Source of the DNA: Biomphalaria glabrata | Lineage: Eukaryota; Mollusca; Gastropoda; Planorbidae | Direction: 5' to 3' | Assembly: GCF_947242115.1 (NCBI RefSeq) | Contig: NC_074713.1 | Span: 7,933,501 to 7,997,500, forward strand | DNA length: 64,000 nt | In this document: positions 38,632 through 50,484 of the stretch, one piece after another | How positions within the stretch are numbered: the first letter of the stretch is position 1 | How the letters are laid out: every line of letters starts with the position of its first letter | Program-made: the position numbers and the translations under genes | The notes under the pieces: generated by a model | Told to the model about the DNA's origin: nothing | What the model saw: the letters and a program-made list of their open reading frames with translations, nothing else | Database searches by the model: none

Positions 38632-41072
38632 CAAAACAATAATTAACAGGTCATTTGTGGTGGGTCCAATCCTGAAGTAAACCTGTCTCTATTCTTCTCT
38701 AAGAGAAGAAAAACCCAAAACTTAGAAAATATTGATTTTTGCTCCATGTTGGTATAAAAAGTTACAAGACATCCTCACAATTGCAGTTTTAATTCTATTG
38801 AAAATCATTTAGTTGTTTTTCAACATGGACTCTTTCTCAACACACATCTGCAATCCTCCTACTTGTTTAGGCATATCACACCTGACATCTGCACCTGCAG
38901 TGATTTTATGTTGTTACTTTATTGACTTTAAGTTTAAATTCCCCTTTCATACTTTGCTATCTATAGGGCAGAAGATGTATGATGTAAAGGTCATCTTTTT
39001 CTGTGGCTGTTGTCCTATGGCCAGCATGACTAACCATCTTTACTTTTCCTCAACTAATGTAAGGCACCCGTCAAAGCTTTATGGACTCAGAGGGGCCCTA
39101 AAGATCCCAAAATAAAAATCCCAGGATTTGAACCCGGGACTCCTGGTTTGGCTTAATGTATCTTAACGTATTGGCTTAATGTATCTAAAATATAGACAGG
39201 GTCAACTTGTTGTCCACCATTTCATTCAATAGACCAATAACTTTCCAAGGTTTGTGTTGTTTTCAAACAAATACGCATAATTAAAACAGTTAACATTGTA
39301 AGCAACATTGGGTGAGAAAGGCCCTTATAAAAAAAAAATTCTGTATTATAAAAAAAATAAATTTGATATTTTTAGAGCAATAGCAATTCAAACCAGGCAC
39401 ACAGTACTAAGTTTTCAGTGAAAAAAAAATTATTATTGAGCACAACTTAAAATGGATTGTAATGTGTTTTCACTCTCTTAATCTGGATATGAATTTATTT
39501 TTTTTTACCTAGAATAGGTCATAGCAATTCTTGAACTTGAAATTAAGCACAAAATGATCAAAGTTGACCAATATTCTCAACTTTAAATAAATAATAGATG
39601 GAAAATGTCTGACAATTATTTCATACTTTGTTGGTAATATTCATGCTGTATTTTCATTTCTTATTTGCACATTTAAGAAATTGTCCTTTGTTAAGTTCTT
39701 TTTATCTGTTGAATAGTTTTTGACGAAAGTATATATTTATAGATTTTAGTTTCCTTAAAAATCATGTTTATTTATTTTCTTCCAATTTTATTTTCTCAAT
39801 TCTACCAGATTTAACTACACAAGAGAAGATGAAGAGATTTACAAAGAATTTTTGGAAATTGCCAATGAGCTCATTCCCAACATAGTGAAAGCTGTCTCTT
39901 TAAACACGCTGGATCGTGCTCAGATGAACATTTTATACAACCCTGAAGTTTATGCAGATATCCTGCGCTTCTATGACGGAATCTGTGAATGGGAGGAAGG
40001 GAGCTCTACCCCAGTTTTACATGTTGGCTGGGCACAACACCTGACTTTTTCTTTAAACAAATTTGATCCCAGAACACGTGCTAAAATTGACGTAGGAAAA
40101 GATGAGGATGATGAGGATAGTGAAATGGATGAAAATGATGAAAATGACAATGAAAGCAACAGTAAGTCTAAGGATAAGACCAAGCCTCAGAATGGAGTTC
40201 CAGTCTCAACAAATGATGGAAAAGAAACTTTAAAGTCGGCACTTGATGATTTGAAAAAAGGTGATTCTACAAATTCAACACCATCACATTTATTGGGTCA
40301 ACGGGTGACTGCTAAAAATCGTAAAGGGCAGCGCAGGAGAAATTCAAATGCATCTAAAGAGTCCAACATTAAAACTTCTTTAAATGAAACAGACAAACAA
40401 GGAAACTTAGATGATAGCAAGAAAGCTGAAGATAAAATCAAATGTACCATTGAGGAATTAGCCACAAAAGTAAATCAGGAGGACAGCTCTGGGAACTCAA
40501 CAACCAACCCTAACATAACAGCTCTGGCTCAGCAATGTAGTCATAGTATTCTCAATAAAGATTACCTTTTGGGTGCAGGTGAGCCTTTCTCCACATCTCC
40601 CGCAACGCTGGCACCTACAACAGATGAAGCTTTTATCAACACCACTAGCTCAACTGGTCACTACACTGGTCCAGATGCCAGGCTTGATGTAGATGAGTTC
40701 TTAAGTTCAAAGTCCAATGGCACTGCATTCATCGGCCTAACTATGGACTCGATGTTGAAGGCTGAGAGTCCCTCAGAAATGATGTTGACCATGAAACGAC
40801 CAGAAGAATCAGCACGACCCTTGCCCCTGCCATCCCCTTCTCCTTCCCCAACTGCTGAAATGCTTGCCGCTATTGGAACAGTCTTTGTGGATCTCAAGAG
40901 TGAGAAAATGAAAGGTTTGAAAAAAATGTTTCAATCTGCTAAACTCAACGCGAGTGCCATCAAGCTTCAACTAACAGCTCAGTCTCAGGTCCATGTTAAA
41001 GACTCAAGGTTCTTGGATTTTTGTGAGCCAATGGGATCAGCAAGAAAACGACCTCGTCGGGAAATAGTATGA
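31927..41072 (+). CDS. MEN1: Menin (MEN1 orthologue)
   Basis: Menin is a nuclear scaffold that links MLL/KMT2 histone H3K4 methyltransferases and LEDGF to target genes, and also binds JunD. Coding exons: 31927-32335, 33139-33291, 33439-33623, 35734-35774, 36835-37059 and 39809-41072. All are GT-AG with matching phases; 2277 nt gives 758 aa (human about 610). The start sits in a good context (AAAGATGG). Signature segments in order: [17 protein letters not shown] and the following [11 protein letters not shown] (residues 104-136), [11 protein letters not shown] and [12 protein letters not shown] (163-194), [20 protein letters not shown] (250-270), EDEEIYKEF (about 343-351), [12 protein letters not shown] and TPVLHVGWA (about 387-407), and the conserved C-terminal [11 protein letters not shown] ... 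[13 protein letters not shown] (702-733). The extra length is an acidic, Ser/Asn/Lys-rich region between about 425 and 700, encoded by the last exon. Basic stretches KNRKGQRRR and RKRPRRE near the end are likely nuclear signals. Exon 4 is only 41 nt. Identification is very secure. Confidence 0.97.
32522..32640 (+). mobile_element. LINE tail fragment in menin intron 1
   Basis: Bases from ACTCAGAAAGACACAAAGAT to CTTCTTCCCTAGCGG closely follow the same part of the LINE end at 31551-31640, including the motif for FLVPYARTNLYK. It is truncated at both sides and has a small internal duplication (CATATGATCATATG). Confidence 0.75.
32690..32870 (-). mobile_element. LINE C-terminal zinc-finger tail in menin intron 1
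   Basis: On the minus strand the frame reads CP[22 protein letters not shown] then IPH and a stop, a CCHC/C2H2-like finger that ends some snail LINE polyproteins. Comparable tails occur at 49524-49740 (-) and 52080-52400 (+). It is dead (in-frame stop). An A-rich tail lies at the 3' side (32735-32755). Confidence 0.65.
33720..34548. mobile_element. 829-bp non-autonomous DNA element in menin intron 3
   Basis: The ends CAGACCTGCCTACC and (complement of the right end) CAGACCTGCTTACC form an inverted pair, flanked on both sides by GTTTAA (33714-33719 and 34549-34554). TACGCA words are dense near both ends: GTTACGCAAAATGCGTA, AGTACGCAAATACGCATT on the left; GTTACGCATTT twice on the right. The middle has a G-run, TCTAGA words and a (TA)n run at 34402-34427. 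No coding frame. The duplication length (6 bp, or part of 8) does not settle the superfamily. Confidence 0.75.
34622..34905 (-). mobile_element. LINE fragment (C-terminal domain of a polyprotein)
   Basis: The minus strand reads GHNRMFEKL, then CP-A[18 protein letters not shown], [20 protein letters not shown] and [15 protein letters not shown]. This is the 'CPCG..PQT..H.LQSCPLY...R...WP....L..KL.G...DL..T..F' pattern seen downstream of the reverse transcriptase in several snail LINEs. Stops are present. Confidence 0.65.
35035..35344 (-). mobile_element. 5'-truncated LINE insertion in menin intron 3
   Basis: The minus-strand frame 35311-35054 encodes the end of a non-LTR polyprotein: [61 protein letters not shown]. 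It ends in a (TAAG)n-type tail at 35035-35056. The target duplication ATGTTAATTAC flanks it at 35024-35034 and 35345-35355. The fragment has no stops, so it is fairly young. Confidence 0.88.
37088..38212 (+). repeat. Interspersed repeat family R, copy 2, in menin intron 5
   Basis: It starts AGCGGCCCCCGAAAGGGGAA and ends in the 'cacacaaactgtctttgtaac' block shared with 19150-20310. It is split by a SINE at 37693-37966. No coding frame was found. A possible start hairpin (GCCCCCGAAAGGGG) and the constant order of blocks suggest a defined mobile unit, but inverted ends or target duplications are not visible. Confidence 0.65.
37693..37966 (+). repeat. SINE family A, full length, with 9-bp target duplication
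   Basis: AGTTAGGCC flanks the SINE at 37684-37692 and 37967-37975. The sister family R copy at 19970 has a single AGTTAGGCC, confirming the empty site. The head contains the A box region GGTAAAGCACTTGGCTCCCG and the B box GGTTCGAATCC (37728-37738). A 24-bp piece of the head ('ttcgaatcctggtgaagactggga') is duplicated in tandem. Confidence 0.93.
38380..38640. repeat. C/T-rich segment ending in a long poly-T
   Basis: A pyrimidine-rich block (CTTCTTCTTTTTCCTGGTGC) is followed by about 34 T residues at 38598-38631. A related block occurs at 38020-38100 (GATCTGTCAACCTTCTTTCT), which suggests a retroposon remnant read on the minus strand. Its class is unknown. Confidence 0.4.
38938..39163 (-). repeat. 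SINE family A, minus strand, in menin intron 5
   Basis: On the minus strand it has the B box GGTTCAAATCC, the 'gcctctgagtccataaagc' block, 'cattagttgaggaaaagtaaaga' and the tail 'ctatagatagcaaagtatgaaagggg'. The head is partly preserved. Confidence 0.85.
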
Positions 41073-41171
41073 ATCCAATTCCAATTGCTTTTGGAAGCTA
41101 TTTAAACAGGTTATTAATAGTTTTAATACATGCAAATTGTAATTGTTGTTTTTTTTTTAAATAGCCCTTTG

Positions 41172-41204
<33 letters not shown>

Positions 41205-44200
41205 CTCTTGTAAAATCTAAATATTGTTCTAAAAATTCCATTTTTGCATTCTCATCACTACTGGGTACTGTAATGAGAAAATGTACAATATGTATGAGAG
41301 GGAGATAAGTTCAAAGCCCATTTTATTGCCATTTTGTGTTGGTGTTGCAATGAAAGAACTGCCTTTATTATGTTATCTTAATAGAGTTTTGTTACCTCAT
41401 TGGGCTTTCTGTGTAACTAACATTGTTTGACTACAAACTGAAATGGTTGTTTGAATCATATTTGCTTTTAGCATCTGTTATTTTATTGTTATTGGGGAAA
41501 AAAAGCTGAAAAAAAAAAGTCTTTTTTTTTTAAATTCTTTGTTTGTTTTAAAAAGTGCTATGGTATATTCTTAATTAATGTTCTTTAGTAAGCACTTTTT
41601 TTTTTACATTTTTTAATGAATGACACTAGAAATGAAACCACCTAGTTCTTATTTTTTTAAAGTTATATTTTAAATGTTGAGTATTAGATCTGTGACATGA
41701 ACATTTAATACAAACTTTTTTAACAAAATTTCTTTTCTCTCTACTTTGCTGTGGATTCTGCAGCATTAGGTGGGTGCTGGTGACAGAAATAAAAAAATTG
41801 AATGGATAATGACCCTTTTCATAGTACAACCACTTAAAATTAACTGAAGATTTGTTTTAACGATGTCAGTCAATCATTTCAGCACTTGTAAATAGTGCCA
41901 GCTAGCATCGCGGAATGTCACTTTGTTTTTAAAGGAAATGTTTAACAAAATTGTGGATCAAATTTGTTTTATCATGTAAAACAAGAGTATACTTTTTTTA
42001 TCCCTTTCTATTTTCTAAGTGGTCTGGCTTTTCCCCCGGAATCTCTGTATATATGTGTGTAGTCTCAGTATGTATATATTTGTATAAAGAGACATAAATG
42101 TTTTCAACATATCCAGTAACCATTTCCTGTTGTCCGAGAAGTTTGGGAATCTTTCTTCTTGTTGTTTCTTTCCATCATGTCTTGTATTCAGGACAAGAGG
42201 ACACATTGTGCAAGTCGTTTGTTTGACTTGCAGTCACTTTTATGTCCATGCTTTTTAAACAGAGGACATGAACGCTGTACATATTTTGTATACCTTCTAT
42301 TTTTGTTGAAACATTTGTTATAGTTGACGTCCTGTTGGCCCGGTGCTCTCAGATTCGTTTGTTCTGCTGTCAGAAACATTTTAGTTCACTGTCAACTTAT
42401 AGCAATATATTTTTCCTCAAATTTTGATCACTACATTTTTAAGGTCCAAGTTTTTAAGAACATTGGGATAGAAAAGTACTTTTTCAAACATATAGAAAAG
42501 AAAAAAACACTCTATTATCACCTATTATAATGAGTTAATTTTGTCAACTCAAACTAATTGAAATGTTTATCTACAATGTACTGCTACCAGTACTTGAAAC
42601 ATTTTATCATTTACTAATCTGTGCTTGTCATTCTTTTAATGGTTGACTTTAGTGTCCATAGTATTGTCTCCCTTGCTTCAGCACAGAATTGTGTAGTTTT
42701 CATATCTGTTTTCAAAATCTAATGACTGGCTAAAAAATAGAAACCAACAAAATTATCTGTCAATATTTGATGTCTTGTTTACTCCACAAAACTTAATGCT
42801 CTACTGTTTGTACTTGGAGTAGAATGTTGAGGACATTTTGAATTAGAAGTATAAGACTAAAATCATCTGAAATTCCCACAAGTTATCACTAGCACCACAG
42901 TTGATTATCTGAAGTTAACTTAATTTTGAGTGCAGAAAGAGATTATCACTCAAGGATTTCTGATTAAGAATATATATATATAATGGTTCTCCTAGTAGCA
43001 ATATCGGCAATTAATAAATGAACAGTTAGGTGTGTGGTTTAAAAAATAATGAATTCTCAGCCAATCCATCTGCCACTTGAGTATCTGTAGCTGAGACAAT
43101 GTTTTCAAAGATTCTTTCTGTAAATTGCAGTGATTCATTTTTTTTTGTAGCATTGAAATAGTATGCTCTTTAACTGGTTTGTTTCTTTGTAGTCAATATC
43201 AATCTTCAATTTCTTTCATTCATATAATGCATGTATTAACAAAAAGGCTGTTGAAAAAAAAAAACTAAAAAAAAAATAGTTTCTGTTTACACTAAATAAA
43301 TGTGAGGTTTATTAATGTCTCTACAATTATGTTAGTTTGAAAAGCTTTTCATTTGCCCTTGTTTTAGTGAAATATCACAGCTTACTTGATCATGTTTTGT
43401 ATTTCAGACTTAAAGATGTTTTTAATAAGCATGTGTATAATAAATATTCAGTTACTACGTCCAAGACTCATTTCATTTCATATAATAGAACCATTCAGTA
43501 ATCTGTTATATATATTGTATCAGGAGTTAAGTAAAAACAATGAAAAAAAAAAAGGTTCATTGGTTGGTTACATTTTATTTAACTAGGTTTTATTGTAACT
43601 TAAGCCACACACTTAATGTACATGTACATTATACTGTACAAGTAAAAAGTGGCTCATTCTCTTGTTTTACACTTGTCTTTGTAATGTTGACCACTACAGA
43701 ATATTCTCTTGCCTGGACATGAACAAATCCAAACTATTTTTGTGTATCTGTGTAATTGTTACTTCAAAGTTTAAGCTAGTCACTTGTTATTACCAATGGA
43801 CTTTGTCTATGTGTCTCAGCTGTTTACATTGAATCTATCATTGTTTATGCTTCATTTGAACATTTTGCTTCTTTTCCTGTTGCTGTTCTATCCAAAAAAA
43901 TACAATCAAAAAATGTATTCACTGGTGGTTTTTTTTTTTTTTTTTTGTTTTTTTTTTAAAGTTGAAAACAAAAAATAAAAAGTTAGTTTGATTAATACAT
44001 TTGGTAAGCTTAATGACAGCACTATTCAACTCACGGATACTGGTCTTGCTATTTCTTTATGCTAGTGACTTTCACTGTTTAGAAATAAGTCTTTTTGTAT
44101 TTGTTTCAACTAGGATTAGAAGTGTCAAAATTATATGTTCATTATGTTACTAACATTCCGTTATGATAGTAGATAAAATTGATGTATCATATTTTTGTTT

Positions 44201-47200
44201 TAGGAAAGGGACAAACTTTTGTTGGCTATTCTGGCTAGTTTTTTTTTACCATGATTCCATCTTTTATAAATAAAAAGAAAAACCTTTTTGAAAATAGTTT
44301 GATGAATATCTTCCATATTTTTCAACTTTCAGTATAATCATATAAACATAAATATTAACTCAAGGAAAATTGTGTCAAACTAAATCAGACAAAAAAAAAA
44401 GGGAACAACTTTCCTAATTTCATTACTAACCAGAATGTACTCATCACTTATCAGGAAATTTTAGACACAGTACATTATGTCCTTTATAGTGGGTACAACT
44501 CATTTCGAAATGTGTAAACTTGAAGAAATAAATGATCAAATGTCAGTTGTTGTTTTTCTGAATTGTTTAAAATTGTTAACATCTTTTATGGTCCTTTTAT
44601 TTTATTTCTTCAAAAACATTTTTCACTTTGGAGTTGGCAAGGGAGAGAAAACAATTTTAGTTACGGGTATTTCCATTCGTTAATATAATTTTTCTTGTTT
44701 TATTCATGGCAAGTAGATTTATATTGATTCTTATCTAGATAAATGAAAAGGACAGGATTTTGTAACCTGTTTGTAAGTTCCAAGATTGAAAAGAACTTCA
44801 CTTCTCCTTCCCTTGCTTCACACTTAAGAGTTGCCTTGAGGTCATCAAGGTTCAAGATAAACAAAAAAATATAAGAAATTGTGGAATCCAAATACCAGTA
44901 ACTGTAGAGGAAACAACTTACTAATAGAGCTAGACACAGTACATTATGTCCTATATAGTGGATACTATTGAACATTTAAATAATTCAGACATCAATATTT
45001 TATAATTTTGACTGTATATATGTATTGTTTTTTTTGTTTGTTGTTGTTTTCATATCAGTTTAATAATATGAACATTTGTCTTACAATTATATGACACTTT
45101 TACCAGATGTTTTGTCTATTGGATTTACCTAAATGCCAACTCAGAGAAGTTATTGTACATATTGTTTAGTGTTAATAAGTTTTCATCAAGATTTTTGTCA
45201 TGCTTGATTTTCAGATTCAGTTTGTACCTACTGCTTGTCTTATTATGTGTCCCTGGTGTAGCAAGTGAATGGTACACAATTTGAAGGCTTTGTTTTCTAG
45301 AAACTCTCATAAACCCTGTAACTTCTGTCTAACCTTTTCCAACTCTATTTTTTTTTCTTTGGTTGGCAGAAAAGCTATTGTACTGGCAAACCATCATCTT
45401 GCTTATTTTTAACTCCCCTCATGAGAGTTCCATTGCAATACATACTTGAACATAGTTTAGCACAAGGTCCATTCAACACCACTTGCACTACTTGTTTATC
45501 TAGTCATACATGTTAGTGATTATTTCATTATGTCATTGGTTTTCTTGGCTTATTAAAACAACCCAAGACGTAGTCAGGTTTGCATCTTATGGCAGGGTTC
45601 AGTTATCCTTCTCTTTCATTTAGTGTCCCACTTTTGTTACACATTGTATTGTGCTGGTCAGTGAGGGTTCTGTTTTAGTTGTTTTGTTCTGATGTGGACA
45701 AAAATAATTAAATTTGCACGCAAAATGTTTAGTACTCATTGGGACATGACTAGCTGTACAAAAAATGAGCTGGTTTTCTTTTTGGTTATGTTACGGTTAC
45801 ACTAGACAGACTAGTAACGCTAACATTCCTTCAATGCCTCCTAATAACCCTCATTGCATTGAGTTGAACCTCTGAGTTCTACACTAACATCATAACCATG
45901 GGCAGTTAATCAATATTTCACGTAGTGAAGTAGCTGACACTAGTTTTGCCCCTTTTATCTTCATAATTTGTTGAGTTCCTGTTTTTGTTTAAGACATCAC
46001 CAGTATCTGTGATACGAGTTTGTTTGTTTTTTTAAAACCTAATGTTTTAACTCCTCAATTGTGGAAAAAAAACAAGTCCAGCCTGTTCACGTTTTGTTGA
46101 AGTAATCAAATATTTCTTAGTTGTTTGTATTGTACATCCAAAACATTATCAATTTGGTTTTTTTTTTTTTGTCATTGCATACAACAAAAACACAATTCAA
46201 TCAAGAACTTACTTTTTTTTTTTAAGTGAGCTACTCTTGGTTTCTTATTATTGCTGGGTTTTTTTTAATAAATAAAGTAAGTTTTTCTCCTTGATTTGTT
46301 CCAACACAATGTTACTGTGAATGCTTATCCTTCTTTACCTGTATATAATGGTTGAATGCTGCACTATTCTGTTCTTGTTTAAAACAAAATGTGTTAATAT
46401 TTCTCTTTTTTTTTCTTTTTCTGTCATTTATGTCGTTGGTTGTACATTTATTTGTCTTCTGATAACTTGAATTCTGGGCTATAGACGTAGCGCCACATTT
46501 TTGAATAATTAATCTTGCGAGCATTTCTATTTTCCATTATGTAGAAAGCCAATAGCACCCACGATGACATTGCTCACCTTTTGAGTGAGGTCAACACGTT
46601 TTGATTTACATTTACTGTATATTGTTTATTGTCATGCATGAAGCTTGTAAAAAAAAAAAAAATTTCCAGAATGAATAACCGTTGTAAGTTTGTTGATGTA
46701 ATAACTAAATATCTCAATGTGTCTATACATTTGATAGATTTTTAACATATTAACTCCTCAGGTAGGACTTTTGGATACCTGATACTAAGTAGGCTCTAGA
46801 TGTTATATGTTTTATCCCCTCCCCCCTTTTTTTATTATTATATTTAAGTTTTAACTTCAATGTTGACTATATATCATATTGTCTATATTCTCTATTGCAT
46901 GTTTCATAGCCAAGGATTTTCTGATCTGATTATCAAGATCTTGTTTGAATTTACATTGTTTTCAGGGATATTTTTTTGATAATGCACACAGTTAGAAGAA
47001 ATGTTCTTTATCTTTCATTTATTAAAAAAAAAGGATTCAATATAATATTGTAGGGAATGACATCCCTCCAACCCCAAAAAACTACAGAAAGCTCTATTTT
47101 ATTAATCATCTTTTAAGAATTTTGTTGAAGCTCCATGGGATGGGATGGAAGTCTGCAAAGTTGAGTAGATGTTTTTTTTTTAATTTGACTAAAAAAATAC

Positions 47201-48350
47201 TAGATACTTTTGGGGCTTTTAGTTAAAATGAAGTTTGTGTTATTGAATAGCAAACCACACACTCATAAGTTTGTATTTTCATTCCATTTTCTTCTCAACA
47301 GTTACATTTTTGTTGACATTTTCATCACAGACACATGACAGTGACCTGAGTTAAACATTTTCATCACAGACACATGACAGTGACCTGAGTTAAACATTTT
47401 CATATTGACTCAATTTGGTCATGACTTCAGTCTCATTCCATGGTCTACACACATTTTTTTTTCATTGTAACATTGGATGGCTGCCCTGTGTGTGTGGTAT
47501 GCAGTCCACTGTCATCTTTGTGGTCCCTAGTTCAAACCCCCCTTCTATCTCCCGACGTCCAGCAGGAGGTTTCCGGTTCGGACATAATAATCTTCCTATC
47601 TGAAGGAATGTCTCAAAACATGTTAAACTAAGACTAGTTACTGGTAAATTAAAAAGATGACTCAAATCTAATGTTTGTTTTATCTATGTTGATGTTAGCT
47701 TTAATTTGAAGGTCCTGATCTGTATGTAGCCCTGTCACTAACTAGTGGGTCATCTCTTGACTTGTTAGATCCATCCTTAGAAGTGCAATCAGTCTCACAG
47801 AGTATTGCTTTGTTATTTTTACTTAGTGCAATGTGTCAGTTAACATAACAAAATAGAAATTCTATTAGAAATCAAGTGTATTTTCTTTTGTTTTCTATTG
47901 CAGTGCTTTGAATGTATTGAACTGGGTATAAACCTAGACATTTAGTTTTCTTTTACTTGAATACTGTAACCAAAAGAATAAACGGCACTTGCATATATGT
48001 TGTTGTTTGTTTGTTGTTTTTTTTTTGTTTCTTTTTATATTGGACACAATCTCAACTTTTATTATTTCATGCACTCTATACCTGCATTGTGTAGTCTAAA
48101 TATTTAGTGCTTGATAGTTTGAATGTTGTCAATCTGGTGTTGCTTAAATTTGTTGTTGTTGTTGTGTGTCTAATGTTTTTTATTCTCCTCATCTTTTTGA
48201 AAACTTGAGAACCTTGTATGATTTATTTTTCTCCTATGCTGGGTCATCGTGACAAGACTTGAATTGCAAGTCATTAAAAAATACTCGTTGAGCTCAAGTT
48301 TTATTTTTCATTCATTAAATTTTTGTTTTTTGACAAAGTTTGTGTCATCA
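41073..48350 (+). other. Downstream of menin, probable long 3' UTR
   Basis: About 7 kb of T-rich, non-coding DNA follows the menin stop. It carries far fewer recognisable insertions than its surroundings (one SINE at 47465). Candidate AATAAA signals are seen at 43290-43300, 46268-46276 and 47976-47984, among others. Whether all of it is transcribed cannot be told from sequence. Small direct repeats are present (44462-44500 with 44932-44970; 47318-47400). Open frames inside it are short and AT-rich, and none looks coding. Confidence 0.5.
47465..47640 (+). repeat. tRNA-like SINE, family C
   Basis: The head TGGCTGCCCTGTGTGTGTGG with B box AGTTCAAACCC (47529-47539) is followed by 'cgacgtccagcaggaggtttccgg' and 'gaaggaatgtctcaaaacatg'. 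It shares the B-box-and-body style with 55122-55415 but is not identical. Confidence 0.6.
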
Positions 48351-48365
48351 GTTTAATAATAGCCT

Positions 48366-48426
48366 TAGAAACAGGTGAGATGGACAACACCTGCCCCCAT
48401 AGATAGCAAGGACTGAAAGAGGTACC
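48366..48426 (+). repeat. 3' end fragment of SINE family A
   Basis: It contains 'agaaacaggtgagatgga', CTGCCCCCATAGATAGCAAG and 'actgaaagaggtacctta', the tail of family A. 5' truncated. Confidence 0.65.
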
Positions 48427-49197
48427 TTAAATAATAATCTTTAGCCTTATGAAAATGTGTATTACAATTGTGAATTTCACACGACACATATAACTAAACA
48501 TTATATCACTTGACTCATGGTAAAACAGTAATAGTTTGGATGGTTGTCCCCTGCCAGTCACATGATGAATTCTCAATGTGATTACCAACTTCCCCTATTC
48601 TATTAAAATGTGTGAGCTAATTAAAGGAATTGTAACAATAAAAGCATGTTTAAAATACTATTTAAAACAAAAACAAAGCTGATATTGCATGTAATTGTAT
48701 CAATTAGTTTGGATAAGTCATGTGGCTAAATTTGTAATAGCCTATATAAATACTCTGGATGATAGGGCTCTTCTGTAGGCTATACAGAGACCATGGGTGC
48801 ACCAGACATTGAATGGAAACGAATGCATTTTATGTTTTTTAAGTTAGGGGCCCTCAGCGTCCTACATAAACTGTGAGCAAACTCCTTTTTGGTCCACATA
48901 TAAAAGAGAGGGGGGTGGTAACTATAACATCGATATTGCCCATCGCCCCTCTTTTTAACATTTACAAATGATTCCTGGATAAGATAATTTTATTGGTTGA
49001 AACAAATGGAAATTCAGTTTCTATAGGCCACCTGTTAAAACTGCTCTCACCAAATATGATTTTTAGATTGTGGAGAGGGTGTTACGCATAACGCGAATAG
49101 TGTAATAGACGCCATATTAAAATAATCATTCAAATATCATTAAGTTGTAGGCCTATTCGCTGGTATAAAAAAAGCAGTGTTTTATATATATATATAT

Positions 49198-49504
49198 CAT
49201 AGACATAAATAAATATAGACTGGCCGATACAAGAGTTTTATGAAACGAAAATTTGTGACTTGCAATTTTGTGTACTTTATTATACAGCATTTATGAGCAG
49301 TATAAAAGTTAAGTATTCATATCTATTTCAGCCGTAACCTATATAAGTATTACAATATTTTCACTTGTGTTTTTTTTTTTTATCTCTAAGACTGAAGATC
49401 AAGCAACTTTTCAGAATTCGGAAATCCGACAACAATAGATATACATGTTTTCAAGTTACATGAAGTTACTTCCTTTTGCCAGTCTATATTTATTTATGTC
49501 TATG
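49198..49504. mobile_element. MITE with 26-bp perfect inverted repeats, copy 1
   Basis: The ends begin CATAGACATAAATAAATA and are exact inverted copies over 26 bp. The inside shares long stretches, in opposite orientation, with the copy at 60680-60907 (for example the block around TTTTCGTTTCATAAAACTC and the block around ACATGTATATCTATTG). The flanks are AT microsatellite, so the target duplication is unclear here. Confidence 0.88.
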
Positions 49505-49523
49505 ATATAAAGATATAAATGAT

Positions 49524-49740
49524 TCACTGGCTTCGTCTTGAGACAGAGCAGAATCTGGAGTTACTGATCAAGCCAATTCTGAAGCGGCCGAGTTTGCCAC
49601 AGTTCGTGCATACACATGGCCTATGCATCTGTCCTTGGGTTAACTGACAGTGCAGCTTTATCCAGCTGGTGCTATCGACAAGATGGCTCCGATTTCGAAC
49701 TATGTCATCAGGAGACATGGGTTATGACGTAATTAATTCT
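49524..49740 (-). mobile_element. LINE C-terminal zinc-finger tail
   Basis: On the minus strand the frame starting at 49718 reads DDIVRNRSHLVDSTSWIKLH, CQLTQGQMHRPCVCTNCGK and RFRIGLISNSRFCSV. The 'C-x2-C-G-K ... R-I-G-L' finger resembles those at 32.7 and 52.2 kb. Expected His residues are replaced, so this copy is degenerate. Confidence 0.55.
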
Positions 49741-49924
49741 CATTTATGAGGCAAGTCTCTGAAAATGTACACAAGCCTATCTTGTTATAAGAAAACCAAC
49801 AAGCCCTTCCTATGCTCGAGTGGCGGAACATTATTCATTATATGTATTGATAGGGCAATACAAATTGGAGTTAATTAGGTAGGCACGCAAAACAGTCTCA
49901 CGTCTAAAAATGATTAACATACAT

Positions 49925-49950
49925 ACACACATATACCTACACACACACAC
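49925..49950 (+). repeat. (AC)n microsatellite
   Basis: A short run of CA dinucleotides (ACACACACACACACACAC) lies within a slightly impure ACAT/ACAC region starting at about 49919. Confidence 0.85.
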
Positions 49951-50102
49951 ACACACAGAAAGTAAAAGAGGATATCCGGATTCTTTTCTTCTTTTTTTTT
50001 TAACCCCGAAACTCATTCTCACGACACAGTCAAAAGATTCAGCAAAGTTACTTATCTTAAAAAGTGCACTAGTTTATTTTTGTAAACCATGTTTAGTAAG
50101 CT

Positions 50103-50390
50103 TATACCGCGAATAAAATATCTTTTAATGTTATATTAATTTTTACCACATTAAACTGTGAAAAAATAGTATTTACCGCGTATAAATTGTAAAATTTAAT
50201 TACTTTTTGCCACTTTATCTTTTTACATATCTTTTTTCTAATTATTACCGCTTATTATGTAGAGCCTACATACCTTTACATATTTCATTAGTTTTTACCG
50301 CATGTAATACATCGTTGAATGTGTTTATCTGATCTTTATATGTTCAATACGTTTTTACAGAATTTAACATCTTTGAATGTTTACTCGTTT
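50103..50390 (+). repeat. Irregular repeat with TTTTTACCGC words
   Basis: TTATACCGCG, TTTTACCACA, TTTACCGCGT, TTTGCCACTT, TTACCGCTTA, TTTTTACCGC and TTTTTACAGA recur every 30-60 bp, each followed by an AT-rich filler such as 'tacatatctttt' or 'tacctttacatat'. It looks like a decayed tandem array. No function is visible. Confidence 0.5.
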
Positions 50391-50484
50391 TTTGTTGTTG
50401 TTGTTTGTTTGTTTTTTTGTGTGCTCGACTTTGAGTATCCGATATGTTTATTTTATATTTATTTATTTATGTCTATGATTAGAA

